A stretch of DNA of 64,000 bases. Source: Symbiodinium natans (taxonomy: Eukaryota; Sar; Dinophyceae; Suessiales; Symbiodiniaceae). The position numbers and the translations under genes were made by a program. Location of the stretch: contig CAJNDS010000296.1 in assembly GCA_905221605.1 (NCBI GenBank), positions 107,645 to 171,644 on the forward strand. Reading direction: 5' to 3'. The notes below the pieces were generated by a model that searched no databases, was not told the DNA's origin, and saw only the letters and a program-made list of their open reading frames with translations. Shown here in pieces: positions 1 to 12,781 of this stretch; the stretch's first letter is position 1; every line of letters starts with the position of its first letter.

Positions 1-2023
1 CCCTTCGGTTATCAGCATGCGCTCATAGGATTTCAGGCTTAGCGTGTGCATGCTCAGACAACAGGAGACCTGAAGCCGAAAACGCCGTGCTCAGACAAGC
101 CAGCGGAAATATTTCAACGTAGGCGTATACGTCCCACAAGATAGCAGTCGAGCCCTTGCCATCAATGGGCCCTCGAGTCCTGCGCAGACCCGCGAGCCAT
201 GCGAGCCGCGGAGTCAACAGGGGCCCGCCAACCCGGCCCGCAACCCGGGAGGAACCAACTGGAAAGATAATGATCATCAAATCATAACTATCCGCAAAAA
301 TAAGAAAGAATGACTGTTAAACCTTGAATCACCAGGTCCGGAGTCAAGAAGCGCCCCAGCGGCAGCTCTGGCACCCGGCCCGCGTCCAACTCCCAGGCAG
401 GACGGCATGGCATTGGCATGGATCTGTACATGTTTGTCTATAGTCACTTTGTTGACTTGCACATTTATTTTGCTGGTAACTACGTGCATGCATGCATAAT
501 ATGGCTTGAACCTGCATGTGCTCGTATGTAACTGGGCTCATATTTGCCTGAAGGTGGTGGCCGATAGAGACTATGGCAGCGGCGAGTTAGTATTCAAGGC
601 CATACCCGGCTACCCGCGCTGCAACGGGCGTAGTTTTGTTTGCTTAGGGTGCTGTCACACCAGGAAGCCGCGCTTGTGGCAGCTCAGGTGCCGCGGGGAT
701 ATACGGGGGATGGTCTGCATACATGATCTGCTTGCTTCTGACCATGCCATCCTGCGCATAGATGTCATTTTGTCTCAGAGATACTTTACATGTGGCTTCG
801 TGTCTCCTCCGAAGCATTTGTACCTGCTAGGCGTCATGCGTGATCACACGACGCGAGCACAGCTTCGATCACGATCTGCATGGGTGTCATCAGGCTCCCT
901 GTAGACATCCACCCTTTCCACCCTCACGTACTCAAAGCTCACTTCATCGCATGTCATCGCTCGATTTAAGCTAGTGACAACAGTTACTTAAAGACCACAC
1001 GAACCTACACAGCTCTCCGGCCCCAGCTCTGAGTCAATCCATAACGCAACACTACGCCACAACTTGGGGTTCTGCTGAGCTTTGCACTTGGCCCCATCGG
1101 CGCTTGGGCAGCGCAGAACTGTGCAGTGCCTGGGCCAATTCAATCGCAAGCCATCTGCACTAGTGTATACTGTTGTCCCTGGCTCTGTATTCAGGTGTAC
1201 AATTGTCATGTGCCTTTGTGTCCCTTTTGGCTTGTATGTGTATGTGTGAATGTAGGTGTGTGGCACCTAGGCCTGGCTGCTCCACCAAATTGGGAAGATG
1301 AGCAGCCTGGCAATGCCACAGGTCCGCGAGGGTCCCTCTGAGCTCTACTTTGAGCAATCTGAGCATTGCCTGCCCAGGGAGCCGAGAAGCACTGTTGCCC
1401 TGTGCAGGAGAAGAAACGGGAGTATGCAAGAAAGGCCACTCAAAAGCGAGTGGGGCACCTCGCTCGCACTACCATTCCGTGGCTGGCAATTGACATGATA
1501 CCACTACGTTCCTACGTGGTTATATGGGAGTTTACGAAAATAAGGGATCCTTAATAGGATTCCCTTGTAGCAAGGATGCTAAGTAAGGTACCCTTAATAC
1601 TGTTGGACTCGCTTTGGTATCCACGGGTCCCCCCTCGTGTCAAACAATTCTGGGGTTTTCGGGGATCCTCTATAGGCTGGGACGGGGGCTGGGGGTAGGG
1701 CGGCCAGGGGTCGAGGGTTGAGGGGTAGCCTACTGGGAGCCTGTTTCGAATTGAAATTCAAAAGCAATCTTAATAAAGCCGGACACCAGAAAATTCCGGA
1801 GTTCCTCATTCAAAATAACTTTTGGTTTTGGCTCCCCGGCCACCCGCACTTCATCCCCGGGCCGCGCACTTCGCATATTTGCGGACCACCCTCATCAATG
1901 CGGGGGTCCCCTGTAAGTTTTCGGGAAAAACACTTCATAGCGGCCCCTCCAACTAAACCGAGTCCACCATTATCGTAAACCCCTATACGGAATGTGGTGC
2001 TGAGGAGCACATCTCGGAAAGCA
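1..2023. other. No supported gene
   Basis: Both strands were read. Open frames here are short, have no family resemblance and lack paired splice-like borders. About 2024-2115 on the + strand there is a protein-like stretch (reading HLDKFEVAKEIAGHSAVL) that could be a further 5' exon of the kinase gene that follows, but its borders were not resolved. Confidence 0.5.
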
Positions 2024-2133
2024 CCCCCTGTGGAAGAGCACCTCGACAAATTCGAGGTCGCAAAGGAGATCGCCGGGCACTCGGCGGTACTCTCGAGCCT
2101 GGGACTCCCGCGCGCCTGAATATCTGTGCCCAG

Positions 2134-3033
2134 GACAAAGACACGAGGGCGTTCCTCAAGAATGCGATGAAGCAGGATCGGCTATGTGCCACGCCAGGGC
2201 CTGGACCGACTTCAACCGAACATACAAATAGATAAATGAAAACAAGTATATGTATATATATATGTAAATATATGTCATCTGTTGATGCACCAGACATTGA
2301 AGAGCGAAATGTGACTCGCCCAGGCTCGACGATGCAGAGATTGAGTCCATTCTGAACACAGTCAAGGCCGGTCAGCACCATGCATCGTCTTCCCTGATTG
2401 GATCTGCGATTTCCCCTGCACAGTTCTACAAGTTCGACAAGGGCACGCCGATTATTCAAGAGGGCCGCCTCGGAAAGACGCACCTCGGATGATGTTCGGC
2501 ACCCCATCTGCTAGGATACCTGTTTAATGACGTTTAGTGAGTTAGAGGCAGTAGCCCTAGGAATTTGGCGAGTCTGAAGACTGTTGTTGTGCGCTGCTAC
2601 AAAGTGGAAGCACCTCTCTTGTCAATGTGAGTGATGATGCTCTTTCCCCAACGGGCTTCTTGTCTTAGGTTCTTCGTGACGCAGACAGGATCGATGGAGG
2701 TGAGCGTGCTCTGGTCTGCACATGACTGGGGGCTGATCTGCACCCGGCCGCAAAACGCCATAGGCGATGTGGTGTTGCAATCAATGCATTGCTGGTTTTT
2801 GCGTGGACTCCGAGGTGAAAGGCATCACCTGCAACTCCATTGGTGCAGGCTGCGCTTTTGGCGGCCTTGCGCTGCTGTACAACTGTCCGAGGACACTCAT
2901 GATCACTCCTCATCCCTCCGAGATGTTAGCTTGCGGTGATTTTAACATTGCGTTGCTGCACTTGAAGACTTGCCCGCTGTGAAGGACTGCAAGTGTCAAA
3001 GCCACGGCAGACAGCGAGGTTTGGGGTGTGCCT
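2134..3033 (+). other. PKG cyclic-nucleotide-binding domain A (exon block)
   Basis: The leading exon reads DKDTRAFLKNAMKQDRL, like the helix before the first cNBD of PKGs. It is followed by DDAEIESILNTVK and FYKFDKGTPIIQEGRLGKTH, the start of the beta barrel. Later exons give FFVTQTGSMEV, then VDSEVKGITCNSIGAG and FGGLALLYNCPRT joined to ASVKATADSEVWGV. The phosphate-binding cassette keeps its Arg (CPRTAS), but the usual Glu of FGE is Gly, so cGMP affinity may be altered. Some borders here need GA-type donors and were not fully resolved. Confidence 0.7.
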
Positions 3034-6000
3034 TGGTTGCTGATCAGGGCACCCTTGACGTTTGCAGTGATGCTGGCATGAGCGCCAGTCACCGAGCTTT
3101 TGAACGAGGCTAGCGGTGATGCCTTCAAGAAGAGCCTTCAGCAGAATGCCACCAAGCATCAGGCAACAGCCGAAGTTGCCATGGCATTCTGTGCTTGAAT
3201 CTTTCAGGGTACCGTCCCCTCATGCGCTCATGGCGAAGCTCTATGCCATTTGCTACCTTGCCTACAGGCAGAAACGCTCACGTTCCTGGATGCCATGAGC
3301 ATCTTCGAGGGCCTCACCAAGAAGCAGAAGAACTGCGTTGCGGAGGTGTGGGTTGCAGAGCATTGCTGTGACGGGTTTGCCATTCCATGGCATCCTGACA
3401 TTGGCCAGGCCACCTTTTCAGAAGTCTTTGAAGACAAGGTGCAAGTGCAGCTTTCTGAAGAAGCTATGGCCACCCCTATTGTCGACCATGGTGCCAGGCT
3501 CGCGTTGTGACAGCGGGTGATATGCAGACAGCCATCTACTTCGTCAAGAAAGGCGCGGCAAGAGTCTCTTGTTTTGGCCGTTGCTTTGCATGCAATGTGG
3601 GGCCATGGAGGGGAGCTGGCAGTATACTCCGGCGGGCACGCCGACTGCTCAGTCACTGCTTTGTGAGCTCAGTCCTGACCGCACCTTCTGCGAGTCCGTG
3701 GCAGTGGAGGCAGTGACAGGCAGTGCATTCTGTTTGTGGACAGTGCGTGCCAAGGTGAAGAGCACCGGTGAGTTTGTAGATGGCTCGGAAATCGGACGAC
3801 TTGGACAAAACGCAGCTTTGAGTGAAGCAAAATAAAGCAAACAGTCGGTTGGTTAGTGGATAGTGGCCCTCCCATCACAGTTCATGCGCTTGAGCTTTCA
3901 AATTGTGCGCCTTGTGAGAAGCCGAGGATTGCTTTGGAGAGTCACAGGTCGTTTCCAAAGAGCCGTGCCACGGCCGCACTGGATGGCCCAACTTTACAAG
4001 ATCAGTATGGGGTATAAGGTTTTCAGGGCAAGTTTAGAGCTTAGGGTTTAGGGTCGGCTACGATGATGATGATGATGGTGATGATGACCTGATCAGCAAG
4101 TTCGCTTGTTACTACTTTCAGTATACTGTGTACTTGTTTGGCCGCCCTCCATGGCGTTTGGGCGGCAAGGTTCAACATCACCATCGTGTCCAGCGGTCGC
4201 TCAGAGCTCTTGTGCGTGAGTGTGGCAGAGCTGAAGGCACAAAACGGTCATTGAAGCTGAACTGTCATATGCAATTGTACAAGCCTTTTTCTGCTGAAAA
4301 ACAACGGAGCGACTTCCCCGAGAACTGTGAAGGAGATTGTGGGCAACGACCTTGGTGCCGTCCTGGAGAGGAATGCCATATCACAGGGGCTGAAGAAATG
4401 TCCTCTTCCTAGCTGCTCCTACTGGCACAAAAACTTCAGCACAATTGTTGAAAAATTGTGTTATCCCGCCAAGGCCCGGTGATCTCGCAGTTCACGGCTA
4501 GCCAAAGATCGGAGCTGATGAAGTGGGCCGTCGTGAAGGACATTCTCAAGACACGTCCCGCAGATTCTCGCAATCTAACGGGCTACTCTCCAACCGGAAT
4601 TCACGTGAAGTCAAGGTTTTTTTAGTTTCTTCGAGGCTTCGACGTACAGGAGAATGATGCAGAATGAAGCATCGAATGGAACAACAAACATGTGCAGGAT
4701 TACGCCGCTGGTGCTGAGGCGCTTTGATGCCCTTTGAGGAATGTTCTCGCAAAATACCGCATAATTCGTGCTATGAATCATGAACCCTCTCCGAGAAGGC
4801 CTCTGAATGGAGAAGCGCAAGCCGGCAGCAAGCTGTAGAAGCTAAAGCTCGCAAGGCAGATGCAACCGCCAGAATTATCATCGTGCTGGAGGGCTCGCTG
4901 TCCGGGCTTGACAAGGACACTAAAGCTGTGGCTCTGTTGTAAATTCATGTCCCTAAGGAGCAAGGCGACAGGGATGGTTGATGGTAGCTCGCACTCCTAG
5001 GCTGCATGTGGCCACGATATAATTGTGGCAGATGCGGCAGCGTGCAAGAGTCGCAGCACGTTGCAGCGAGTGTGGCTGCCATGGAAAGATGATAGGACAA
5101 AGAAGTGGAATTGCAGCGCGGCGACTGGATCGAAGATGAGGCCACAACCGCCATATGGGTTGCAGGGGGGGCAGCAATTGCCCCTGACTTTATAGCAAGT
5201 TAGCTCTTGCACTGATGGTACCGTTGACGCGCACTTCAGCTACAAAAACTGCGACACTTGCAAGCATCAGGCCCTGTAGTTTCATAAGCCATGAACCCGA
5301 AATTTTGTTGTTGAGGGGGGGGGGGGTGAAGTCTGGTCCTTTGAACCGAGTTGGGTCGATTTGGTAGGCTGATCCTGCCAGTCTGGTGTGTGTACTTGTG
5401 TAGCTGGGCGGACAATCGAAGCCCTAAAATCCCAACCCCAAACCCTAAACCCCAAAATAACTCTAAACCCCGACTGCGCCAGGCGCTGCTAAATAGCAGC
5501 CGCACGGCCAGCTCCATCAAGAACATGAAGGCTGGCTCGGGCGGTGCCAGGCCCCTTGGCAAGTTTGGATGGGCTCCCTCTGCATATACATGTATATATA
5601 TATATATATATTTATTTATTTGTAATATTGTTATTATTATAGTATATTGTATAGATATATAATTATATTATATGTGTTCATGCATTTGTGTAGTTGGTTT
5701 TGTGTTCATATTTGTCATGTATGTTTTTTCTCTGATGTGCGCATGATCTCCCAGGGTGGCGATGCTGACCAGAGATGGCATGGCATCTGCTTTGAAAGCC
5801 TTGGGGGTGTCCCTGGCACCTTGGTGCCAAAAGAGGCATGCGATTTACCACTTGCGTTTCATGAGCTGCTCTGACGTTTCTGCCATTCCCTCAGGCGAAT
5901 AGTGAAAACGATGCTTCCGACTTCACACGGAAGATGGTCCTGGCAAAAAAGGCGGCGCCCATTCTCGGCTCTTTGCATTGCAGCAACCATTATTGAGAGC

Positions 6001-9000
6001 AAAGCAACGCCGATTATCACCCTGGCATTGGCAGGTCCATATCTTCAGACATCTCTCTGAGGAGCAGACCAAGAAGGTTGTCGAATCGCAACATGACTGC
6101 AGCTTGCGTGGTCCTTCTGCAAGAACATCATCTCCCATTGGCTGGCTGGTCTCGTCGTATCTCAGCCCAGGTTCGTGACCATGAAGTTCGCCCAGAATGA
6201 AACGGTCACTTGTACTGCGGAAGAGAAGTCTCGGTTTTCCTTTCCTAGGCTGTCCCAGACGCGTATGTTTTGTGTGAGGCGCCTTGGCCCCTGCCTCCGT
6301 AGGTCATCGAGCAAGGGACCCCTGGGACATCCTTCTTCGTCATCGCAAACGGCGAACTCGAGGTGTTCATCAACGACAAGAGCGCACCTCGATTGCATAT
6401 ACTGCAGATTCCAGGCCTCGTAGTTACTAGTAGTTGAGCACGCCGTCAAGGCCTGGTCTTCCTTCTCTCGAGAAGTGGGGTCTTGATGCTTTGGCTGCCA
6501 AGGTGCGGCGCATGACCCGAAACTCCTACATAGGTGCCTTGGACGCATAGAATACCATCTGAGGCACCCGGGTTCACTCAGGATCAGTATACATGCAGCA
6601 CAGCATCACAATCGTTGGTTGACGATGATGGTGATGATGTTGGTGGTGATGCAACTACAACGGTGATAGCAGTGAGGCTGACTGCTTTGATGGCGTTTCG
6701 GTTCACCGCCGATGGAAATCATGGCGGAGGCGGTAGTGGCGGTGATTCGGCGGTGATGGTAATGGTGCCGGTGATGATGTTGACAATGCTGGTTACTACC
6801 TGCGAAACCTTCCATTCAGGCTTCAGGGATGGGGATGATTATTAACTTTTGTTGGTTCCAGGGTATTTTGATTGAGGAGTTCCTTGTAGAGAGGTCTGCG
6901 GGCAGACCCTTCGGCTCTGACTACCAGTCTCGCTCTCTGTTAGCCCGTCCTTGCGTCGCCTAGACTCCTAGACAGTCTCAATGGATACCCTAGCCTTGAG
7001 CGAGAACGAAGAGCTCATGAAGGGAGCTTTGGAGGCCGGACTCCAGACGCCCAGCGAGGGCAACGAGTGCAGCGGGCCGACCAAGGGATCCGTTGCCCGT
7101 GGACGGTGGGCTGCTTGGATCACCGGCGGCCTCCTTCTGGTGGCAGCCGTTTGGTGCCTTTTGGCAAAAGTGCCGTCCACCGAGCCCGTTGCCTCCTCCG
7201 CAGCCAGAGCGGGGACCTTCATCACAAAGGAATCCGAGGACGAGGAAGACTTTCGCATGCTCCTCGACCACACTGTGGGGCAGCTCATTTCTCGTAGCAA
7301 GGACGGCTTTGGGCAACCGAACTGTGACAAGGCCGCTTTTGTCGCAAAGGACGGATCCAAGATGCTCACCTCACGCAGCCAAAAGAACGTGCTTGCCATC
7401 AGTGAAGAGGAGGCTCGGTTGGGTCTGATGATGAGTATTAGGTTGGCATGGTCCGTTGCGTCTTTGGTCCTTGTTCTCCTCGTCCTCGTCCTCCTCCTCC
7501 TCCTCCTCCTCCTCCTCCTCCCCCCCTCCTCCCCCTCCTCCTCGTTGTGGTCGTCGTCCTAGTCATTGCCGTTGTCGAATCATTGCCAGGCAAAGGCCAT
7601 CGCCGCCGGCATGAAGGAGGATGGATTCGCCACCTTTAAGGAAAAAGGGATCACAGTGGCAGGAACGCACTACCCCTTCCGCAAGGTGGCCAAGAACGGA
7701 AAGCGAGTTGAGTTTCATGCTCTTGCTGGGGGCATCACGATCATGTCTACCAAGATGACCTACGCTGTGGCACACACTATGGTGGGGCTCCTCATGGGTG
7801 ATGTGAATGATGCGGTCGAGAAGACCGTGAAAAAGCTCCGCGACATCGAGGTCTGAGCAGGGGCCCGGCGCTGGGTTTCACTGCGAATTCACTGAAAGAT
7901 CGTTGAAGGCCGACTCACATGACCAAGATTTATATAAGCACTTTATTAATCATCGTAGTGATATGTTAGTGATAAAGCGACGTATACGAACTCATGTTCC
8001 CATGATGGGCTGCCTTTAAGACATACTGCATATGTATCGATGTTCATACAGGTTTATCACATGCGTATACCCGCGAAAGATGTAATGGCTGTTCGTTCCA
8101 TCAAAATGTGTGTACATGTGAGTCCATCCCGATCGCGCTCTGCCTTACAATGCATGGCTGTGCCTTTTTGCGCATCTGCTGAACTCCGCCGCTGCACTAC
8201 ACTGCGTTGTTTGACAAGGTCCGCATACTTCGACTTTTGGCAGTACAGTAACAGCATCGAGTTAATGCAAATTTTTTCGACTCTCACACTCGCTGAAGCA
8301 TGCGTCTTGCGGGGCCGAGTTACTTGTTAATGCATTACTGCCTCACAAGTGCGGCGGGTGGGTCGTGCCAGGTTTTGCCCGACACAATGGTTTATCCTAC
8401 TGTGAACCGTGGAAGTCTAAACCGGTCATTGTTTTTGATGCAAATCATTGGGGAGAAAAAAACATGGAAGGCGTTACCGTCCAGCGTTCATTGGGGGTAA
8501 GCGGGTTTGTAACGTAGCACGCTGGGCAAATATGGCACACGTGACGCAGTTATCGTGAGAAACGCGAGAGAACGCACCGGATCGAGCAGGGCCCTAACAC
8601 GTAGGACAGGTGACTCAGCTATCATGACAGACGCGGGAGAATGCGCTGGGTCAAGCAGAATCTTCTCATAGCACAAGGGACTCAGCTATCTTGACAAACG
8701 CGAGAGAATGCGTCGGATCGAGCAGAATCTTCTAAAATGCACAAGCGATTCAGATATCATCACAAACGCAGGAGAACTCTCTGGATCGAGCAAAGTCCCA
8801 ATGTATAGACGGGCGACTCAGCTTTCATGACGATCACGGGAGAACACTCTGGGTCAAACAAATCTTCAGTCATAGTACAAGGGAAACAGCTATCCTGACA
8901 AATGCGGGAGAATACGCTGGTCGAGCAGAGTCCGCTAATAATATAGCACAGGCGATTCAGCTGAACATATAGCACAGGCGACTCAGCTATCGTGGCAACC

Positions 9001-12000
9001 ATAGGAGAACACGATGTGTCGAGCAGAGCCTTGATTCATAGCACGAACGACTCATCAGTTAGCTTGACAAGCGCGGGAGAACACACTGGGTCGAGCGAAA
9101 TCCTCTAATATGGCTCAATCGACTCAGCTATCATAACAAGCGGGAGAACTCGCTCGGTCGAGCAAAGTCCTAATGCATAGCACAGGCGACTCAGCTATCA
9201 GGACGTACGTGGGAGAACGTGCTGGATCAAGGAGTTCAAGACACAATGGATTCAACTGTCCTGAAAAATGGGCCAGTACACTGCGTAAGTTTGGCACAAC
9301 TGACGCAGTTATCATGAGAAACGCGAGAGAACGATACTTCCATCATAGCACAAGGGACTCAGCTATCTTGACAAACGCGGGAGAATTCGTCGGCTGGCGC
9401 ACTGGAACAGAACACAACGATTCAAGCTTTCCTCTAAGCTCTAAATACCAACGCGGCTGTGCTTGCCTTGGTTTACGGAGACCGCTGCAGCTTACGCGCA
9501 GCTTACGCGCAGCTTACGCGCGCCTTACGCACTCCTTGCTCTAAAAGACCTTTGCCAGACAGGTCTGTTTGTTCAGGCATCGTGGATATGTATCGTGGAA
9601 GGGCCAGGCGGACCCCAAAATGGGCGTATGCCTTCAAAACGCATCTCCGGTAATCGGGGCATCGGTCACACGGAGCAACAAGTATATCGATCTACTTGCG
9701 CCAGAAAACCTCAGTACGTGCAGTTCGGTCTACTCACAACCACCCGGGGCTTCGAAGACAGAACGCTCGGTACGTGCGCCTCGGTGCGCTCGGTTAGCCA
9801 GGGGCTTGGAAGATGAATACCCTGTACCCTCAAAGGCACGGTCACTTGGGAACTTAGATTCGCCCTAAAACCCAAGCCCAAATCGGCTCCAACAAGGCTC
9901 CCCAAAACGCTTTCAGAATCCAAACAACGCTTCACGGAGGCTCCAAAAGGATCCCACGGAGGCTTCAGAAAGGCTCCACAAAGATCCCCCCCAAAGGCGC
10001 GGTCACTCGGAGATGACCCTAAACGTCATGAATCCCAAATCGGCTCCAACAAGGCACCCCGAGATGCGGTCACTTGGGAACTTTGAGATTTTATAAACAA
10101 CGTATCAGGCAGGCTCCAACATGCCCAAACATATGATGTTGAAAGCCTTACAAAAACACACAAAAACCAATTGTGGCCTTGCAGTTTGGTTGTTCAAGCA
10201 CCGCTTGCAACCGCTGTTGTGTTGCTTCTCAACCCCCTGTGCACAGCTAGTGCTGGCACCTGTCTTGAAGACGAGCCCGTAGCATACGCATGAAACCAAG
10301 GGGTGCGACACATGTAGGGACGCACAGCCTGGTGGTGCTGTGTGCCGAAGATGGCAAGCGAATTGTTGTAATCACCTTGCGTTCATTGGGGATTCCAAAC
10401 GAACATTGGATTTCAGCTGCTTTGCCAGGACCAGGTTGACCCTAGCGTTCCTTCGGGAAATTGAGTTTGTACCATGCTTTGGTGCTGTCTAAAAGGCGCT
10501 CCGCCCACAGCGTTCATTGGGGAACTCGGATTTGGTAATGTTTTCTTCGCCTTCGCTTGAACCGGTGCGTTCATTGGGGTTTAGATGTGTTGGGTATGGG
10601 TGGTTTCGACTTTCAGTGCCGCCTGTACCTCGTGACTGCTGCCCAGGCGAGCGTGCTCTCCTTTTCCATGAGCCCCGAACTGCGACGGTGAAGGTGCCAG
10701 GGCCAATGTGACCAAGTACATACAGACATGTCATATATCATATATATATATTTAAAATTTATATTTATTTACATATAATGTATTCATTTTCCTGTAGACA
10801 CATACTTATACATGGTAAAGAGCGTGAGAGAGATAGAGAGAGAGAGGAGAGTCATACAGTATTTATATGCACACAAATCCAGCACTTCACTTGTGGCACC
10901 CGCCGCTTAGGTGGTGTCACCTGATGCAGAGCTTTGGGCCATCGAGAAGGTCACTTACCTTAGACTGTCATGGCCGACTGTCCTTTGCCGAGAGTAGGTG
11001 GCCAATCAGTGGTTGTTGGCTCGATGTTGCTGCAGGCAACCTTCGAGAAGATCATCGCGGGCAACATGCAGCTTGGTATCGGGGTCAGTAGTGCTAGGGC
11101 GCAACATAGCACAGCATGGGCAACTATGATCTGCTATTGCCGTGCCGACCTCGACCATTGTCTCAAGGCAGCAGCAGCTGATGAATCGCATCAGGCACGG
11201 CTTTTGAGTCGTCATGCAGCAGCATCGCACGCCCTCGTGGGCTTGGTTGGACCGAATCCAGCAACATGTCAGGCTTCAGGATACCAATTTTGGCTTAAAG
11301 GACGTTATCCAGGTCAAGGTCATCGGTGCAGGCAAGAACCCTCTGCAAGCTGACGGTGAGCTCTGAGAGTTCTTATCGCCTTCCGCGTTTGCGGAACGCT
11401 TGCGGCAGGTGCCGCTGGAGTTGTTCGCCTGGTTGAGCACAAGTCGACTGGGATGCGCTACGCGTTCTGCCAGACAGCACTTAGCATGGTTGCATGTCGC
11501 TTCTGGGCACGTCGGGGCGGTAATCTCCCTTTGCCTAGCAGCTGCCTGGCTTTCAAGGCTCAAGCGGGTAAAGAAGGTCGATGGTGAGGTGCCAGAAGAG
11601 GTGCAGCGCGAGTGCTCGCTTCTGAAGCTTTGCTGGAAGAGTTTCAAAGATTTGGCATCGTTAGACCTGGATGCCCCCTGCTAGCTCGGTTCTGATCTGA
11701 GGAAAGACATCGACCACCCCTTCATCATGACACAGGTCAACACCTTTGAGACCACGAAGAGCGTCCCAGCCCCAGAAAGAATCAAAGGATTGAAAAGGTC
11801 GAAGATGAGAGAGTCAAGGAAAGTGCTGCTCAGGTCTACATTCTTACTGAGCTGATTACTGGAGGAGAGCTGCATGGCATTCTGGCTCAGATATTCTTGT
11901 TCCTTGTTCTTCCCTGTCTCCAGCTCCATGGCATGCTTCGATCGGCAAGGTGCCATCAGGGAGATACCAACCGTACTCTCCAGAGCCCAGGCAGGCGATC

Positions 12001-12750
12001 ACGGCACAAAGCAGAATCTGACTTGTTTACCCTGGCCAGGCGCAGTTTTACACGGGCTCCTTGGTTATCGTGCTAGAGGACCCCCCCCCCCCCCCCCCCC
12101 CCGTCCCCTCCCCTCACCTGTGAACACTCTCAGTTTGAGAGCCCTCGGCAAGTGTAAGAGATACATTGATGTGGTGCTAGCCCTTCCCATGGCAACAGGA
12201 GCTCTCCGAGCGAAATATTCTGCGCGGGCCTCAAAATGACTGAAGTAGTTCTGAACTCCCCCCACCTCCAGAGAAAAAAAGCTCGTTAAACTGGCCCAGG
12301 TATAGAGATTTAAAGCCTGAGAATGTGTCTTGGCTACTGGCAGGAAAGGGGCATGTCTCGAGCCACGCAATGGCAGTTGAGTGTTGCCTTCAATGCATAA
12401 CCCAGGTGATGCTTGATGCACAGGGCTACCTGAAGTTGATCGATTTTGGCATCGCGAAGAAGCTGCCGGAGGGAGAAAGTAAGACCTTCACAATGCGACT
12501 CGGCCCATGTCAACATTCCAAGGTAGCCTGTCCTGTGCCTGTTGGAGCTTCTTCCGGCAGTGGTGAAGGTACATATCACGAAAGCTCGCGGGGCTACGCT
12601 TCAGTTTAGCATCTAGGGTCGGACAAGGACTGGAAAGCTGCGAGCTATTCATTCCATCATAGTAAATAGGATGGTGGAGGAGCAATATGATGGGGAGCGG
12701 GGCTCAACAAAGATGCTTTCAAGAGAACCAGTCCTTTTGGGCCGGGAAAT

Positions 12751-12781
<31 letters not shown>

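Larger units (their letters stand above)
6035..11075 (+). other. PKG cyclic-nucleotide-binding domain D, intact, split by a 4.1-kb intron
   Basis: Exons join in phase. 6035-6091 reads HIFRHLSEEQTKKVVESQ, 6171-6204 reads FVTMKFAQNET, and 6303-6380 reads VIEQGTPGTSFFVIANGE then LEVFINDK. Exon 6503-6533 ends SYI plus the first base of a Gly codon. After an intron of 6534-10646 (GT..AG), exon 10647-10693 continues GERALLFHEPRTATVK. Exon 10911-10949 reads VVSPDAELWAIEK and 11036-11075 reads ATFEKIIAGNMQL. Both cassette residues (Glu of GERALL, Arg of EPRTAT) are present, so this should be the best ligand-binding domain. It adjoins the kinase, the position of the dominant regulatory site in apicomplexan PKG. 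Confidence 0.8.

Noticed and set aside
1983-2507. 174-codon minus-strand frame
   Set aside because: It runs antisense to PKG exons whose + strand motifs are recognisable, and it crosses a TATATA tract.
7440-7562. Extension of the profilin-like frame into a Leu/Pro/Ser-rich end
   Set aside because: This is the CT-rich polypyrimidine part of the 177-nt intron; the joined second exon gives a sensible domain.
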